64,000 nucleotides of DNA from Photobacterium lutimaris. Lineage in GTDB: Bacteria > Pseudomonadota > Gammaproteobacteria > Enterobacterales > Vibrionaceae. Location of the stretch: positions 682,001-746,000 of the forward strand of contig NZ_PYMH01000002.1 of assembly GCF_003025555.1 (NCBI RefSeq). Direction: 5' to 3'. The first letter of the stretch is position 1, and each line of letters starts with the position of its first letter. A program made the position numbers and the translations under genes. The notes below the pieces were generated by a model. That model had not been told where the DNA came from. It saw nothing but the letters and a program-made list of their open reading frames with translations, and made no database searches. Below are positions 1 through 9,813 of the stretch, one piece after another.

Positions 1-441
1 ACTGAGCTCGGAAGGACGGTGCTCCAGCCTGTGGCCAAGCCCTACCAGCTCCAAGATACTGTGGGCCTGTGCCCGAGCTTTATTCGCGGCAACCCCACCG
101 ATCAGCAATGGCATAGCCACATTTTCCAGCGCGCTGAAATCGGCCAGCAGGTGATGGAACTGATAGACAAAACCAATCTCCTGATTGCGCAGTTTGGCCT
201 GCTTGTTGGCACTCATGGCATTGAGCTTTTGTCCCTTGAAGAACACTTCGCCCTCGGTCGGATCATCCAACGCCCCGAGTAAATGCAACAGCGTACTCTT
301 GCCCGAGCCTGATGCGCCGACAATACCAACCAGCTCGCCAGCATCAAGATGGAAACCGACCCCTTTTAGCACCTCTGTTTCAAGCTGGGCTTCTTGATAG
401 ACTTTTCTCAGGCCCTGACAAACCAATAGTGCATTACTCAT
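1..441 (-). CDS. lolD: Lipoprotein-releasing system ATP-binding protein LolD (partial, 3' end outside window)
   Basis: This is the ATPase of the LolCDE complex, which extracts mature outer-membrane lipoproteins from the inner membrane and hands them to LolA. I translated the strand by hand: it begins [17 protein letters not shown] Walker A motif ([15 protein letters not shown]) lies near residues 40-55 and the Q-loop region ([10 protein letters not shown]) near residue 100. The window ends before the signature and Walker B motifs are complete, so only about the first 147 residues are visible. The ATG at 441 overlaps the end of lolC by 8 bases, implying translational coupling in a lolCDE operon. 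Identification is firm from the fold motifs and the partner gene. Confidence 0.93.
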   Translation of the reverse strand, partial: MSNALLVCQGLRKVYQEAQLETEVLKGVGFHLDAGELVGIVGASGSGKSTLLHLLGALDDPTEGEVFFKGQKLNAMSANKQAKLRNQEIGFVYQFHHLLADFSALENVAMPLLIGGVAANKARAQAHSILELVGLGHRLEHRPSELS

Positions 442-1642
442 AACGAAGTGCCTCTGCTGGGCGAACCGATGCCGCCCGGTAGGAAGGAAAAACAGTCGCC
501 AGCAAACTTAAAATAATCGCGCCGACAATAACGGAAGTAATCTGCAATGGTGAAATTACTATGGGTAGCTGACCGCCTGCGGTGATCAAATCAACCCCAA
601 CAACAGTGAGCAAAGAATTCAAGTTTAGTGCCAATAAGGTACCCAATACTCCCCCAATAATCGCGCCGATCACGCCGCTACTGGCGCCTTGCACCATAAA
701 CACTAACAAGACCTGACGGCTGCTCATGCCCTGCGTTTTTAAAATAGCCACTTCGGCCTGCTTCTCCATCACCACCATGATCAAGGCCGAAATAATATTG
801 AAGGCGGCGACACCGATAATCAGCCCCAGCATCAAGCCCATCATGTTCTTTTCCATTTTCACGGCTTGGAAAAGCTCACCGCGTTGTTCACGCCAGTCAG
901 ACCAGGTCATCCCCTCAGGTAAAGGCTGGTTGGCAAGATCGGCGACCACGAACGGATCATCGACGAACAAGCGCCATCCTGTGATTTCGCCCGGCTTGAG
1001 TCGTAACAACCGCCCAGCATCCTCGATATGGGTCAACATGATCTGGCCGTCAACATCCGAGCCGGTGTTATATAAGCCCGCGACTTCAAAGTTTCGCTGG
1101 CTAGGAATTCGTCCGAGCGGGGTATACTGGCTGGCGCTAGTGACCATCAAACGTACCTTGTCACCCACTTTGACGCCCAGTTGATTGGCCAGGCTTTGGC
1201 CAAGGATCACCTTATAGCTGCCCGCTTCCAAATCCATGATATCGCCATGGTTTATGTAATAGCCAACAGGTTCAAAGGCTTCAGGATCGACACCCAGCAT
1301 CATACCGGCAGCCAGTGACTTGGCGCTTTGCAAAATCGCCTCGCTACGGGTGAGTGGTGACACCATGTCAACATAGGGAATCGCGGTGAGCGCTTCGGGA
1401 GGGTGTTCTGTGCGGGTAAGATGGCCATCGTGGGTCGAGATCACAGCTTGGGGCATCACCCCAAGGATCCGTTCCTTGAGTTGCTGCTCAAAGCCATTCA
1501 TCACAGACAGTACCGTTACCAGAGATAGCACTCCAACGGTAATACCCGCGGTCGACATATATGAAACAAAACGGCTGAACCTATCACCAGAACGTCCTCT
1601 GAGATAACGCAGACCGATAAAAAACGAGACGGGATGAAACAT
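434..1642 (-). CDS. lolC: Lipoprotein-releasing system transmembrane subunit LolC
   Basis: Inner-membrane permease subunit of LolCDE. The 402-residue protein has the family layout: a first membrane helix near residues 25-50 ([19 protein letters not shown]), a large periplasmic domain to about 265, then three C-terminal helices ([62 protein letters not shown]) of the FtsX/MacB permease type. The N-terminus ([14 protein letters not shown]) and the GRIPSQR segment closely match E. coli LolC rather than LolE. The length equals the family norm. The Shine-Dalgarno before ATG 1642 is weak. It is first in its operon, followed by lolD, and is divergent from the PilZ gene. Confidence 0.93.
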   Translation of the reverse strand: MFHPVSFFIGLRYLRGRSGDRFSRFVSYMSTAGITVGVLSLVTVLSVMNGFEQQLKERILGVMPQAVISTHDGHLTRTEHPPEALTAIPYVDMVSPLTRSEAILQSAKSLAAGMMLGVDPEAFEPVGYYINHGDIMDLEAGSYKVILGQSLANQLGVKVGDKVRLMVTSASQYTPLGRIPSQRNFEVAGLYNTGSDVDGQIMLTHIEDAGRLLRLKPGEITGWRLFVDDPFVVADLANQPLPEGMTWSDWREQRGELFQAVKMEKNMMGLMLGLIIGVAAFNIISALIMVVMEKQAEVAILKTQGMSSRQVLLVFMVQGASSGVIGAIIGGVLGTLLALNLNSLLTVVGVDLITAGGQLPIVISPLQITSVIVGAIILSLLATVFPSYRAASVRPAEALRYE

Positions 1643-1831
1643 AGATTAGAAAGATACCATCCTTATAAAAACTGTTCGAAAGCATACCTGTTGCCGCGCC
1701 TGATTACCATTAAGCTCAGTAAAACTAATGTAAAAACAGCGGGTAAAACCACCACTCTGCAACCACTTTACTTGTCCCTGAGCAATAGGTGGGTGATAAT
1801 CGTAGGATAGTTAATTTATATCGAGTGCGAC

Positions 1832-2410
1832 ATGAATCAGGACGAGTATTTTTCAGTCCATGCTGGATTGACCATCAATGTAGAACCACTCCAACCGGGT
1901 GAAAATGTTCCCGACATGCTGGCTTTCCAGCAAGAAATCCCGCCCCTGTTTCGTATCGCCAGTGAATGCAGCAGCTTGGATGACGGTCTGGAGCATTCAT
2001 TATCCCAATTAAAAAAAGATGAGTTCAAAGCACTCTCGAATTACCTGACGGCGCAGAATAACAAGATAAACTTGTTATTATCTTTCGTGCTAGCTCAACA
2101 GGATAATGCTGAACTCCGCTTTACGACACACACTTTCGGCGCTAGCCAACTGTCTTATTTTTCACCTGCCGCGCTAGCCGAAGGTAACGAGGTAAAGCTC
2201 AAGCTGTTTCTCGATAGCCCCGCCGCCGCTGTTTACGCCTATGCTGAAGTAACTCAATGCCAGCCCCAGCAAGACGGCAGCTACGAAATTGCCTTGAAGT
2301 ACGTACGCTTAATGGAAGTTGACAGGGATTTGCTGATCCGAGCCGCCCTGTACTTCCAACAAAAAATTCTGCGCCAACGCGCCCAACTGCGATCAGACAA
2401 TAAAAGTTAA
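1832..2410 (+). CDS. PilZ-domain protein, PlzB-like, with degenerate c-di-GMP motif
   Basis: A 192-residue cytoplasmic protein in the position occupied by the PilZ protein PlzB of Vibrio cholerae, just upstream of mfd. The N-terminal ~90 residues form an alpha-helical region; the C-terminal half (from about ELRFTTHTFGASQLSYFSP) is a beta-rich PilZ-type domain. The canonical c-di-GMP motifs RxxxR and (D/N)xSxxG are not present; the equivalent stretch reads GASQLSYFSP. PilZ proteins bind c-di-GMP to control motility and biofilm, but the missing residues make direct binding doubtful here. Its stop is 2 bases before mfd, so the genes are probably cotranscribed. The PilZ assignment rests on synteny and general domain shape. 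Confidence 0.65.
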   Translation: MNQDEYFSVHAGLTINVEPLQPGENVPDMLAFQQEIPPLFRIASECSSLDDGLEHSLSQLKKDEFKALSNYLTAQNNKINLLLSFVLAQQDNAELRFTTHTFGASQLSYFSPAALAEGNEVKLKLFLDSPAAAVYAYAEVTQCQPQQDGSYEIALKYVRLMEVDRDLLIRAALYFQQKILRQRAQLRSDNKS

Positions 2411-2412
2411 CC

Positions 2413-5400
2413 ATGAAAGCACAGTCTATTCTCTCTCTTCCATTACCGTCCAAACCGGGTGACAGCCGATTCATCGGTAATGTGTCCGGTGCAGCGCTGG
2501 CACTCTCTGTTGCAGAAGTGGCCCATGATCATCAAGGCCCGCTCTTAGCTGTAGTGCCTGATACCCAGACCGCATTGCGCCTGCAACCAGAAGTCAGCCA
2601 GTTCACATCATTAGAAGTCAGCGTCTTCCCCGACTGGGAAACCTTGCCGTATGATAATTTTTCGCCGCACCAAGATATCATTTCAGACAGGTTGACTCGC
2701 CTATATTCCCTACCCCAGCAAGAGAATGGGGTAGTATTGGTGCCAATCAGCACCCTGCTGCAGCGAATGACACCAAGGGCTTTCATCCACCAGCATGCGT
2801 TGATGGTACGCAACGGCGATACCTTGTCGTTGGAAAAACTGCGCTTACAATTGGAAGCCTCAGGCTACCGCCACGTTGATCAGGTTATCGAGCATGGTGA
2901 ATATGCCAGCCGTGGCTCGCTGATTGACCTGTTCCCGATGGGCAGCAACCAGCCTTACCGCATTGACTTCTTTGATGATGAAGTCGATTCGATCCGCCAG
3001 TTTGACCCTGAAAACCAGCGCTCTACCGGTGAGATAGAGCAAATCCGCCTGTTGCCAGCCCACGAATTCCCAACCGATGAAATCGCCATCGAGAATTTCC
3101 GGATGCGCTGGCGCGAGCGCTTCGAGGCCCGCCGAGAGCCCGAATCTATCTACCAGCAAGTCAGCAAGCGTACTTGGCCTGCCGGTATCGAATACTGGCA
3201 ACCGCTGTTCTTCGAGCAGACCGAAACACTTTTCGATTACTTGCCGCAAAATAGCTTGCTGATCACCATCGGAGCCCTTGAGCCCGCTGTCGACCAGTTC
3301 TTAACCGACGCCGAGTACCGCTTCGACCAGCGACGGATTGATCCTCTGCGCCCACTGCTCGAACCAAAAGAGCTATGGCTGACCAAGGAGGAAATGTTCA
3401 CCCATTTCAAAACGCTGCCTCAAGTGCGTATCCGCAAGGAAAGCGAGCCCGACAAAGCTGGCCGCTACAACCTGCCCGTTAAAGCGGTTCCTGAGCTAAC
3501 CATCAACCACCAACTCAAAGAACCGTTGGCTGAGCTTCGACGTTATTCGGAAAGCTACCAGGGTAAAATGGTCTTTTCGGTTGCCTCTGAAGGCCGCCGC
3601 GAAGCACTGCTTGATCTACTGGCTCGCATTAAGCTTCGCCCTGTCGTTGCACCAACCCTTACCGAAGCCTTGGCAGCGCCAGGAAAATTCAGCTTAGTGA
3701 TCGGCTCGGCGGAACAGGGCTTTTTACTTGAGCAGCCAGAAGTCGCCCTGATCTGCGAAAGTGACTTACTGGGTGAGCGGGTGGTCCAGCGTCGCCGTCG
3801 CGATGAAAAGAAATCAGTCAACGCCGATACCATCATCCGCAACCTTGCCGAACTCAAGGTAGGCCAACCGGTGGTTCATCTAGACCATGGTATCGGTCGC
3901 TTTCAGGGCTTGCAGACGTTGGAAGCCGGCGGCATGAAAACCGAATACGTCACCTTGGAATACCAAGGCGGTGCCAAGCTGTATGTCCCGGTTGCCTCGC
4001 TGCATCTGATCAGCCGCTACTCAGGCGGGGCAGAAGATTCTGCCCCTATCCATAAGCTAGGCGGTGAAGCTTGGGTTAAAGCGCGTAAAAAGGCTGCTGA
4101 AAAAGTGCGTGATGTCGCCGCCGAGCTGCTCGACGTGTATGCCAAGCGAGAATTGAAGCCGGGCCATAAATTCACGCTTGATCGCGAAGCCTATGCCGAC
4201 TTCAGTACCGGCTTCCCGTTCGAAGAAACCCATGATCAGGCACTGGCTATCAATGCTGTCCTGTCAGATATGTGCCAAGCCAAAGCCATGGATCGCCTGG
4301 TTTGTGGTGATGTTGGCTTTGGTAAGACCGAAGTCGCCATGCGTGCCGCATTTGTCTCAGTCGATAACAACAAGCAGGTCACCGTGCTGGTCCCGACCAC
4401 CCTGCTTGCCCAACAACACTTTGAGAATTTCCGTGACCGCTTTGCCAATACCCCCGTCAGGGTTGAGGTCCTTTCGCGCTTTAAAACCGCCAAGGAGCAA
4501 AAGCAGATCCTGGCTGATATGGCCGAAGGCAAAATCGATATTCTGATCGGCACCCACAAGCTGCTCAATGCCTCGGTGAAATACCATGACCTAGGCTTAT
4601 TGATTGTCGATGAGGAGCACCGCTTCGGGGTTCGTCAAAAAGAAAAGCTCAAGGCGATCCGTGCCGATGTTGATATCCTGACCCTGACCGCAACGCCAAT
4701 TCCGCGCACGCTGAATATGGCGATGAGCGGAATGCGCGATCTCTCTATTATCGCTACCCCGCCAGCCCGCCGCTTGGCCATCAAGACCTTCGTCCGCGAA
4801 TCAGACGATGCCCTGATCCGGGAAGCGGTACTGCGTGAGGTCATGCGCGGTGGTCAGATCTACTTCCTGCACAACGATGTCGACTCGATCGAGAAAATGG
4901 CTGAAGATCTGGCCAAGCTGATCCCTGAAGCGCGGGTTACCTTTGCCCACGGCCAGATGCGCGAGCGTGAACTCGAGAAAATCATGAGTGACTTCTACCA
5001 CCAGCGCTTCAACCTGTTGGTATGTACCACCATAATCGAAACCGGTATCGACGTCCCAACCGCCAATACCATCATTATCAACCGCGCCGATCATCTTGGT
5101 CTGGCCCAGCTTCACCAGCTACGAGGCCGTGTCGGACGCTCGCACCACCAAGCCTATGCCTACATGCTGACGCCGCATCCTAAGCGGATGACCAAAGATG
5201 CGGTCAAGCGCCTTGAGGCCATTTCCTCACTGGAAGATCTGGGAGCAGGCTTTACCCTTGCAACGCACGACCTTGAAATTCGAGGGGCTGGTGAGCTGCT
5301 TGGTGACGAGCAAAGCGGCCAAATTCAATCGGTCGGTTTCACCTTGTACATGGAGATGCTCGAACAAGCGGTCGAGGCACTCAAAGAAGGCAAAGAGCCA

Positions 5401-5868
5401 TCGCTTGATGACCTGTTGCGCCAGCAGACCGAGGTCGAACTTCGCCTTCCGGCACTGCTGCCTGAAGAGTTTATCCCGGATATCAATACCCGCCTGTCGT
5501 TATACAAACGTATCGCCAGCGCAAACAGCGAGAAAGCACTGGATGAACTCAAGGTTGAACTCATCGACCGCTTTGGTCTGCTGCCGGATCCCACTACCAA
5601 CTTGCTGGTACTCAATAAAATCAAGCTCAAAGCCGCCGGTATCGGCGTGCGTAAAATTGAAGCCGGTGAAAAAGGCGGTTATATCGAGTTTAACCCCAAT
5701 GCCAATATCGACCCGGGCTTGCTGGTCGGGCTTTTGCAGTCACAGCCGCAGCATTACCGGATGGAAGGGCCAACCAAACTAAAAGTCATGGCCCCGATGA
5801 GTGACAGAAAAGACAGAATAAAGTATGTTGACGGTCTGCTAACAAAGTTGGCCGAAAACGCTCTATAA
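2413..5868 (+). CDS. mfd: Transcription-repair coupling factor Mfd
   Basis: Mfd removes RNA polymerase stalled at DNA lesions and recruits UvrA. The 1151-residue length matches the family. In order: a UvrB-like N-terminal module (DWETLPYDNFSPHQDIISDRL, RGSLIDLFP), the RNA polymerase-interacting domain around residues 490-560 (VVHLDHGIGRFQGL, EYQGGAKLYVPV), a RecG-like SF2 translocase with Walker A (GDVGFGKTEVAMRAA, near 635), a DEEH box followed by RFGVRQKEKLK, motif III TATPIPRTL, motif VI QLRGRVGR, and a C-terminal TRCF domain (LPEEFIPDINTRLSLYKRI). It starts 2 bases after the PilZ gene with no clear ribosome site, suggesting coupled translation. Confidence 0.97.
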   Translation: MKAQSILSLPLPSKPGDSRFIGNVSGAALALSVAEVAHDHQGPLLAVVPDTQTALRLQPEVSQFTSLEVSVFPDWETLPYDNFSPHQDIISDRLTRLYSLPQQENGVVLVPISTLLQRMTPRAFIHQHALMVRNGDTLSLEKLRLQLEASGYRHVDQVIEHGEYASRGSLIDLFPMGSNQPYRIDFFDDEVDSIRQFDPENQRSTGEIEQIRLLPAHEFPTDEIAIENFRMRWRERFEARREPESIYQQVSKRTWPAGIEYWQPLFFEQTETLFDYLPQNSLLITIGALEPAVDQFLTDAEYRFDQRRIDPLRPLLEPKELWLTKEEMFTHFKTLPQVRIRKESEPDKAGRYNLPVKAVPELTINHQLKEPLAELRRYSESYQGKMVFSVASEGRREALLDLLARIKLRPVVAPTLTEALAAPGKFSLVIGSAEQGFLLEQPEVALICESDLLGERVVQRRRRDEKKSVNADTIIRNLAELKVGQPVVHLDHGIGRFQGLQTLEAGGMKTEYVTLEYQGGAKLYVPVASLHLISRYSGGAEDSAPIHKLGGEAWVKARKKAAEKVRDVAAELLDVYAKRELKPGHKFTLDREAYADFSTGFPFEETHDQALAINAVLSDMCQAKAMDRLVCGDVGFGKTEVAMRAAFVSVDNNKQVTVLVPTTLLAQQHFENFRDRFANTPVRVEVLSRFKTAKEQKQILADMAEGKIDILIGTHKLLNASVKYHDLGLLIVDEEHRFGVRQKEKLKAIRADVDILTLTATPIPRTLNMAMSGMRDLSIIATPPARRLAIKTFVRESDDALIREAVLREVMRGGQIYFLHNDVDSIEKMAEDLAKLIPEARVTFAHGQMRERELEKIMSDFYHQRFNLLVCTTIIETGIDVPTANTIIINRADHLGLAQLHQLRGRVGRSHHQAYAYMLTPHPKRMTKDAVKRLEAISSLEDLGAGFTLATHDLEIRGAGELLGDEQSGQIQSVGFTLYMEMLEQAVEALKEGKEPSLDDLLRQQTEVELRLPALLPEEFIPDINTRLSLYKRIASANSEKALDELKVELIDRFGLLPDPTTNLLVLNKIKLKAAGIGVRKIEAGEKGGYIEFNPNANIDPGLLVGLLQSQPQHYRMEGPTKLKVMAPMSDRKDRIKYVDGLLTKLAENAL

Positions 5869-5897
5869 TAGATAGCACTTAAGTGCGGAGTATTATC

Positions 5898-6710
5898 TTG
5901 AAAAATCTGATTTATTTGCTGCTGTTCGCCATTAGCTGGCCAAGCCTTGCAGCGCGACAGTTCGATATTGAAGTGATCTTGTTCAAGCGTAACATCGCAC
6001 CAGAGCAAGTGAGCGAGTCTTGGCCTGACAACCCGAAGCCTGTCAGCCTCAAAGGGGCAATAGACTTCGGTGACACCGCTCGCCTTCAAGCAAGAGGGCT
6101 CACCCCGATGCCGTCGTCCCAGTTCGAGCTCAATGCCCAGTACAGCAAGCTCAAGCAACATGCCGGCTTTACCCCATTGGCCCACTTCGGTTGGCGCCAA
6201 GGTGATTTGAGCCGAGCTGCTGCGCCGCGCATTCACTTCAGCGCGGGCAAAGATTTTTCCGCTCAGTTTTTAGCGGATGGGACAGTGAAATCAGCCCACA
6301 CCGAAGAGCACACTATCGCAGCGTCAGACCAAGGATTCACCGAAGAATCACTGAATGCTGCCGCTGATGAAATCACAGAGCAAGCAAGTGCACTACGAGA
6401 ACTGGACGGCACATTGCGCGTCTATGTACAGCATTTCTTGTTTACCGAAGCCAACTTTGCTCTGCGCGAACCAAGCCGTCGCGAAGTTATCATCGGTGCT
6501 GAGCCACTAGACCCAATGGAAAGTGCCCTCGAGCCGGAAGGTAATGTCCAAATCGGCCATCTGCAGGAAGTCAAAAAACAGGTGAAAGTGGAAGAGTTCC
6601 TCAAAGCCTACCCATTCCAGCAACAGCGTAAGATGCGCAGTGGCGAAACCCACTACCTTGACCATCCACTGATGGGGATGGTGATTCAAATTCGTCGCAT
6701 CGACGGTTAA
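5898..6710 (+). CDS. csiV: CsiV-family peptidoglycan-binding envelope protein
   Basis: A 270-residue exported protein homologous to Vibrio CsiV, a periplasmic peptidoglycan-binding protein that supports the PBP1A cell-wall synthase with LpoA. I chose the TTG at 5898 because GGAG at 5887-5890 sits 7 bases upstream; the in-frame GTG at 5883 lies upstream of that site. The N-terminus KNLIYLLLFAISWPSLAA is a clean signal peptide cut after LAA. The mature part starts RQFDIEVILFKRN, typical of this family, and ends with HYLDHPLMGMVIQIRRIDG. It lies 29 bases after mfd and is followed by a terminator. The family assignment is from sequence character and position and is fairly sure. Confidence 0.8.
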   Translation: MKNLIYLLLFAISWPSLAARQFDIEVILFKRNIAPEQVSESWPDNPKPVSLKGAIDFGDTARLQARGLTPMPSSQFELNAQYSKLKQHAGFTPLAHFGWRQGDLSRAAAPRIHFSAGKDFSAQFLADGTVKSAHTEEHTIAASDQGFTEESLNAAADEITEQASALRELDGTLRVYVQHFLFTEANFALREPSRREVIIGAEPLDPMESALEPEGNVQIGHLQEVKKQVKVEEFLKAYPFQQQRKMRSGETHYLDHPLMGMVIQIRRIDG

Positions 6711-6729
6711 CCCGTTCACTATCAAGATA

Positions 6730-6754
6730 AAGGGCTGCAAACGCAGCCCTTTTC
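6730..6754 (+). terminator. Intrinsic terminator after csiV
   Basis: Stem AGGGCTGC / GCAGCCCT with an AAAC loop, followed by a short T-run, 20 bases after the csiV stop. Confidence 0.85.
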
Positions 6755-6835
6755 ACATTTTAAGCACCTATTCCAACGCCATCCACAACATTCGTTTATG
6801 CTCTTAAATACAAGATCAGGACGGCTGTAGCTAGG

Positions 6836-7417
6836 ATGAAAGCAGACTACCAATTAACAAGTGAACGCTTATTGCTTCGCCCCTACAAGAATGCAGATCT
6901 GTTGGATTTGCTCGATGCTATCCACCGCTCGCAGCAAAGCCTGTCTCCCTGGTTGCCTTGGTGCCACGCTCAATACAATCAACATGATGCTCATGAGTGG
7001 ATTCATGCCAGCCAGCAAAACTGGGTCTATGACATCAGCTATGAATTTGCCATCTTTGAGCGCGCCACCGATATATTTCTTGGCAGTACATCCTTGAGCA
7101 ATGTCTCCGAACTCACCAATTCGGCTGAATTGGGGTACTGGATCCGCTCCAGCGCACAAAGAAAAGGCTACGCCACAGAAGCTTGCCAGGCGATTGCCCA
7201 ATTTGCTTTTGACACCCTCGGCCTGACACGCATTGAAATTGTTAGCCACCCCGGCAACCTTGCGAGCCAGCGCACCGCCCTTGCCACTAAAGCCCATTTC
7301 GAATGTACCGCACGGAACCGTATCATCACCCGAGATGGGCCGGTCGATGGCTTGCTGTTTTCGCTGATCCCCAGTGACATTGCCCCTTCGACACCGCCGA
7401 GCCTAGGATTGCCATAA
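6836..7417 (+). CDS. GNAT acetyltransferase of the RimJ/RimL type
   Basis: A 193-residue N-acetyltransferase with the RimJ/RimL layout. The N-terminus TSERLLLRPYKNADLLDLLDAI and the middle (WIHASQQNWVYDISYEFAIFE, FLGSTSLSNVS, AELGYWIRSSAQRKGYATEACQAIAQFAFDTLGLTRIEI) show the GNAT fold. The acetyl-CoA loop is R/Q-x-x-G-x-A, here QRKGYA near residue 108. Family members acetylate ribosomal protein N-termini or small molecules; the substrate cannot be told from sequence. It lies alone between two terminated units, with a weak Shine-Dalgarno immediately before its ATG. Confidence 0.82.
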   Translation: MKADYQLTSERLLLRPYKNADLLDLLDAIHRSQQSLSPWLPWCHAQYNQHDAHEWIHASQQNWVYDISYEFAIFERATDIFLGSTSLSNVSELTNSAELGYWIRSSAQRKGYATEACQAIAQFAFDTLGLTRIEIVSHPGNLASQRTALATKAHFECTARNRIITRDGPVDGLLFSLIPSDIAPSTPPSLGLP

Positions 7418-7518
7418 TCTCGGCTGAAGTCCCCCTTTCCCCCACCTTTCACCAGCGGGTGAGCTCTGCTACTATCAGCAAGTATATTCAGCTTTGTATT
7501 ACGAAATAAGGAACTTAC

Positions 7519-7992
7519 GTGTTTAAAATTATCCTGGGTATCGCCCTTATTGCGCTAGTTATCTTCTTTATGCAACGCTCGCAAGGTAATAAGCAGGCAG
7601 CAGCTGAAAACATCACAGCTGGTGAAACCTTCCTTGCCGAAAATAAGGAAAAGGAAGGGGTACAAACAACGGCATCAGGCCTACAGTACTTGGTTCTGCA
7701 AGAAGGAACAGGTTCGGTGCACCCTAAGGCAAGTGATAAAGTGACCGTTCATTACCATGGCACCCTACTTGATGGCACGGTATTCGACAGCTCAGTCGAG
7801 CGCGGTGAGACCATCCAGTTTGGCCTCAATCAGGTTATCAAGGGCTGGACAGAAGGCGTCCAGTTGATGGTTGAAGGTGAGAAGACACGGTTCTTCGTCC
7901 CAGCCGATCTGGCCTATGGCAACCGTTCGATTGGCGCTATCCCACCAGGCTCAGTACTGATTTTTGATGTTGAGCTGTTTAAAATCAACTGA
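7519..7992 (+). CDS. FKBP-type peptidyl-prolyl cis-trans isomerase with N-terminal membrane anchor
   Basis: A 157-residue FKBP isomerase that would assist proline-limited folding outside the cytoplasm. It starts at GTG 7519 with AAGGAA six bases upstream. Residues 1-20 (MFKIILGIALIALVIFFMQR) are one hydrophobic helix without a clear cleavage site, so the protein is probably tethered to the inner membrane facing the periplasm. The FKBP domain runs from about residue 50 (TTASGLQYLVLQEGTG) through VHYHGTLLDGTVFDSS and GWTEGVQLMVEGEKTRFFVPADLAYG to IPPGSVLIFDVEL. It is much shorter than FkpA and lacks that protein's dimerisation arm. A strong terminator follows. Confidence 0.88.
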   Translation: MFKIILGIALIALVIFFMQRSQGNKQAAAENITAGETFLAENKEKEGVQTTASGLQYLVLQEGTGSVHPKASDKVTVHYHGTLLDGTVFDSSVERGETIQFGLNQVIKGWTEGVQLMVEGEKTRFFVPADLAYGNRSIGAIPPGSVLIFDVELFKIN

Positions 7993-8016
7993 TCACCACG
8001 GTTAGACGACATAAAA

Positions 8017-8045
8017 AAACGCCCCTAAATAGGGGCGTTTTTCAT
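8017..8045. terminator. Bidirectional terminator between FKBP gene and small ORF
   Basis: Stem AAACGCCCCT / AGGGGCGTTT with AAAT loop, with T-runs on both strands; it serves the converging genes on either side. Confidence 0.85.
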
Positions 8046-8051
8046 TCAAGC

Positions 8052-8267
8052 TTATAACTGACGGACGTCAGGATGTTGACTACTCGCCTGCTCATGATAG
8101 ATATCCGCGAGGTACGTCGCCAAATCAGCGTCTTCCAGCTCGGGGGGAATAGCAACATCATAAATACGGGCACGCATTGCGGTCTCTGATTCTTTGAACA
8201 GCAACCAAAATCCATCTTTTTTCTGCACTGACATCTTGGTGCCGAATACATCAAACATTAAGAACAT
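8052..8267 (-). CDS. Small conserved hypothetical protein (71 aa)
   Basis: A short acidic cytoplasmic protein (MFLMFDVFGTKMSVQKKDGFWLLFKESETAMRARIYDVAIPPELEDADLATYLADIYHEQASSQHPDV...). I take the second of two adjacent ATGs because AGGAG lies 7 bases before it. No signal peptide or membrane segment is visible. The amphipathic C-terminal half and the well-formed ribosome site argue that it is real. It shares the ndh strand but is separated from ndh by about 40 bases and could be cotranscribed with it. I do not recognise a function. Confidence 0.7.
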   Translation of the reverse strand: MFLMFDVFGTKMSVQKKDGFWLLFKESETAMRARIYDVAIPPELEDADLATYLADIYHEQASSQHPDVRQL

Positions 8268-8306
8268 CATTGTTCTCCTTTTTGTGCCCCGTATAGCGTT
8301 ACTCGC

Positions 8307-9596
8307 TTAGTGAAGCTTCAGGTTTGGGCGCAACACGCGGTTAATGCGGCCTACCAGCATCATCAGGCTGGTTTTAATCACGCCATGAAGAGCGATTTGG
8401 TGCATGCGGTACAACGAAATGTATACCACGCGAGCAATACGGCCTTCAACCATCATCGAGCCTTTGGTCAGGTTCCCCATCAGGCTACCTACAGTCGAGA
8501 AGCGGCTCAACGAAACCAACGAGCCGTGGTCACTGTAAGTATATGGCTTCTGCTCACGATCTGTGATCTTAGCAACGATATTTGAAAAACAGCGGCTTGC
8601 CATTTGGTGAGCGGCCTGAGCACGTGGCGGAACAAAGCTACCGTCTTCCTGAGCACAAGACGCCAAATCGCCAATCACGTAGATATCGTCATCGCGCGTG
8701 GTCTGTAGCGTCGGTTTAACCACCAGCTGGTTTATACGGTTAGTCTCAAGGCCTGCAATATCCTTGATGAAATCAGGCGCTTTGATACCTGCCGCCCATA
8801 CCATAATTTGGGCTGGGATATGATCGCCATCTTTGGTCGTCAGACCTGTTTCATCGGCCTTGGTTACCATAGTCGCAGTGCGAACATTCACACCAAGCTT
8901 GGTCAGTTCACTGTGGGCAGCAGAAGAAATGCGCGGCGGCAGAGCAGGCAAGATACGCTCACCGGCTTCAACCAAGTTAACATTCAAACGTGAGCTGTCC
9001 AGATCACCAAAACCATAGTTTTTAAGTTCTTGTACTGCATTATGAAGTTCTGCCGATAGCTCAACACCTGTTGCACCGGCACCGACAATTGCGATATCGA
9101 CTGTTTTTTGCTCTTTGTTGGCATGCAGTTTCAGGAACTGGTTGTTCATTTTTGTACGGAAGCGGTGTGCCTGCTCTGGGCTATCCAGGAAAATACAGTT
9201 CTCACGTACACCAGGGGTATTGAAATCGTTTGAAGTCGACCCAATAGCCATAACAAGAATGTCATACTCCAGCTCACGCTCAGGCATCAGCAGTTCATTT
9301 TTCTTGTCATGCAACGGAGCGAGTGTAATCACCTTGCGCTCGCGGTCGATATCTTTCAGGCTGCCCATCTGGAAATCAAACGAGTGGTTTTTCGCATGTG
9401 CACGGTAGCTAAGTGCATCAACGCCTGCATCCATCGAGCCGGTTGCAACTTCATGCAACAGTGGCTTCCACAAATGACTTCCCTTACGGTCGACCAACGT
9501 TACTTTTGCGCGGCCTTTACGGCCCAATGTACGCCCCAGCTTCGTTGCTAGCTCCAACCCACCGGCACCACCACCGACAACAATAATTCGCGTCAT
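8307..9596 (-). CDS. ndh: Type II NADH dehydrogenase Ndh
   Basis: Non-proton-pumping NADH:quinone oxidoreductase on the inner face of the cytoplasmic membrane. The start is the second of two ATGs (9596), with AGGAG 7 bases upstream, giving 429 residues, the usual length. The first FAD-binding Rossmann motif is [18 protein letters not shown] (residues 3-20); the second, NADH-binding, is [19 protein letters not shown] near 165; the FAD contact [11 protein letters not shown] is near 300. The C-terminus ([28 protein letters not shown]) is the amphipathic membrane-binding region. Two FNR-type boxes lie upstream, consistent with anaerobic repression as for E. coli ndh. Confidence 0.95.
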   Translation of the reverse strand: MTRIIVVGGGAGGLELATKLGRTLGRKGRAKVTLVDRKGSHLWKPLLHEVATGSMDAGVDALSYRAHAKNHSFDFQMGSLKDIDRERKVITLAPLHDKKNELLMPERELEYDILVMAIGSTSNDFNTPGVRENCIFLDSPEQAHRFRTKMNNQFLKLHANKEQKTVDIAIVGAGATGVELSAELHNAVQELKNYGFGDLDSSRLNVNLVEAGERILPALPPRISSAAHSELTKLGVNVRTATMVTKADETGLTTKDGDHIPAQIMVWAAGIKAPDFIKDIAGLETNRINQLVVKPTLQTTRDDDIYVIGDLASCAQEDGSFVPPRAQAAHQMASRCFSNIVAKITDREQKPYTYSDHGSLVSLSRFSTVGSLMGNLTKGSMMVEGRIARVVYISLYRMHQIALHGVIKTSLMMLVGRINRVLRPNLKLH

Positions 9597-9747
9597 CATG
9601 ACACTCCTTCCAAAAATATAAAAAATCACAAATTCGATCTGACCCGACCTCGATCCAGTCAGCATAATTCTTTTTTTTCAACAGCTTAACTTTAAATATA
9701 TCTGGGATGCTTGCTACATCTTCTTGATTAGATTAACTCAACTTTTT

Positions 9748-9761
9748 TTGATCCATCTCAA
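9748..9761. promoter_or_regulatory. Putative FNR box 1 upstream of ndh
   Basis: TTGATCCATCTCAA: 9 of 10 specified bases match the FNR consensus TTGAT-N4-ATCAA. It lies about 150 bases upstream of the ndh start. Confidence 0.5.
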
Positions 9762-9813
9762 AAAAAGTTAAGATTTGCATTATAAGCGAATATTATTTCA
9801 AGGCAAGAAATAA

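Noticed and set aside
5754..6236. A 160-residue minus-strand frame across mfd and csiV
   Set aside because: It is antisense to two clear genes and shows no family resemblance.
9724..9737. A third FNR-like box (TTGATTAGATTAAC)
   Set aside because: Only the left half-site matches; the right half lacks ATCAA.
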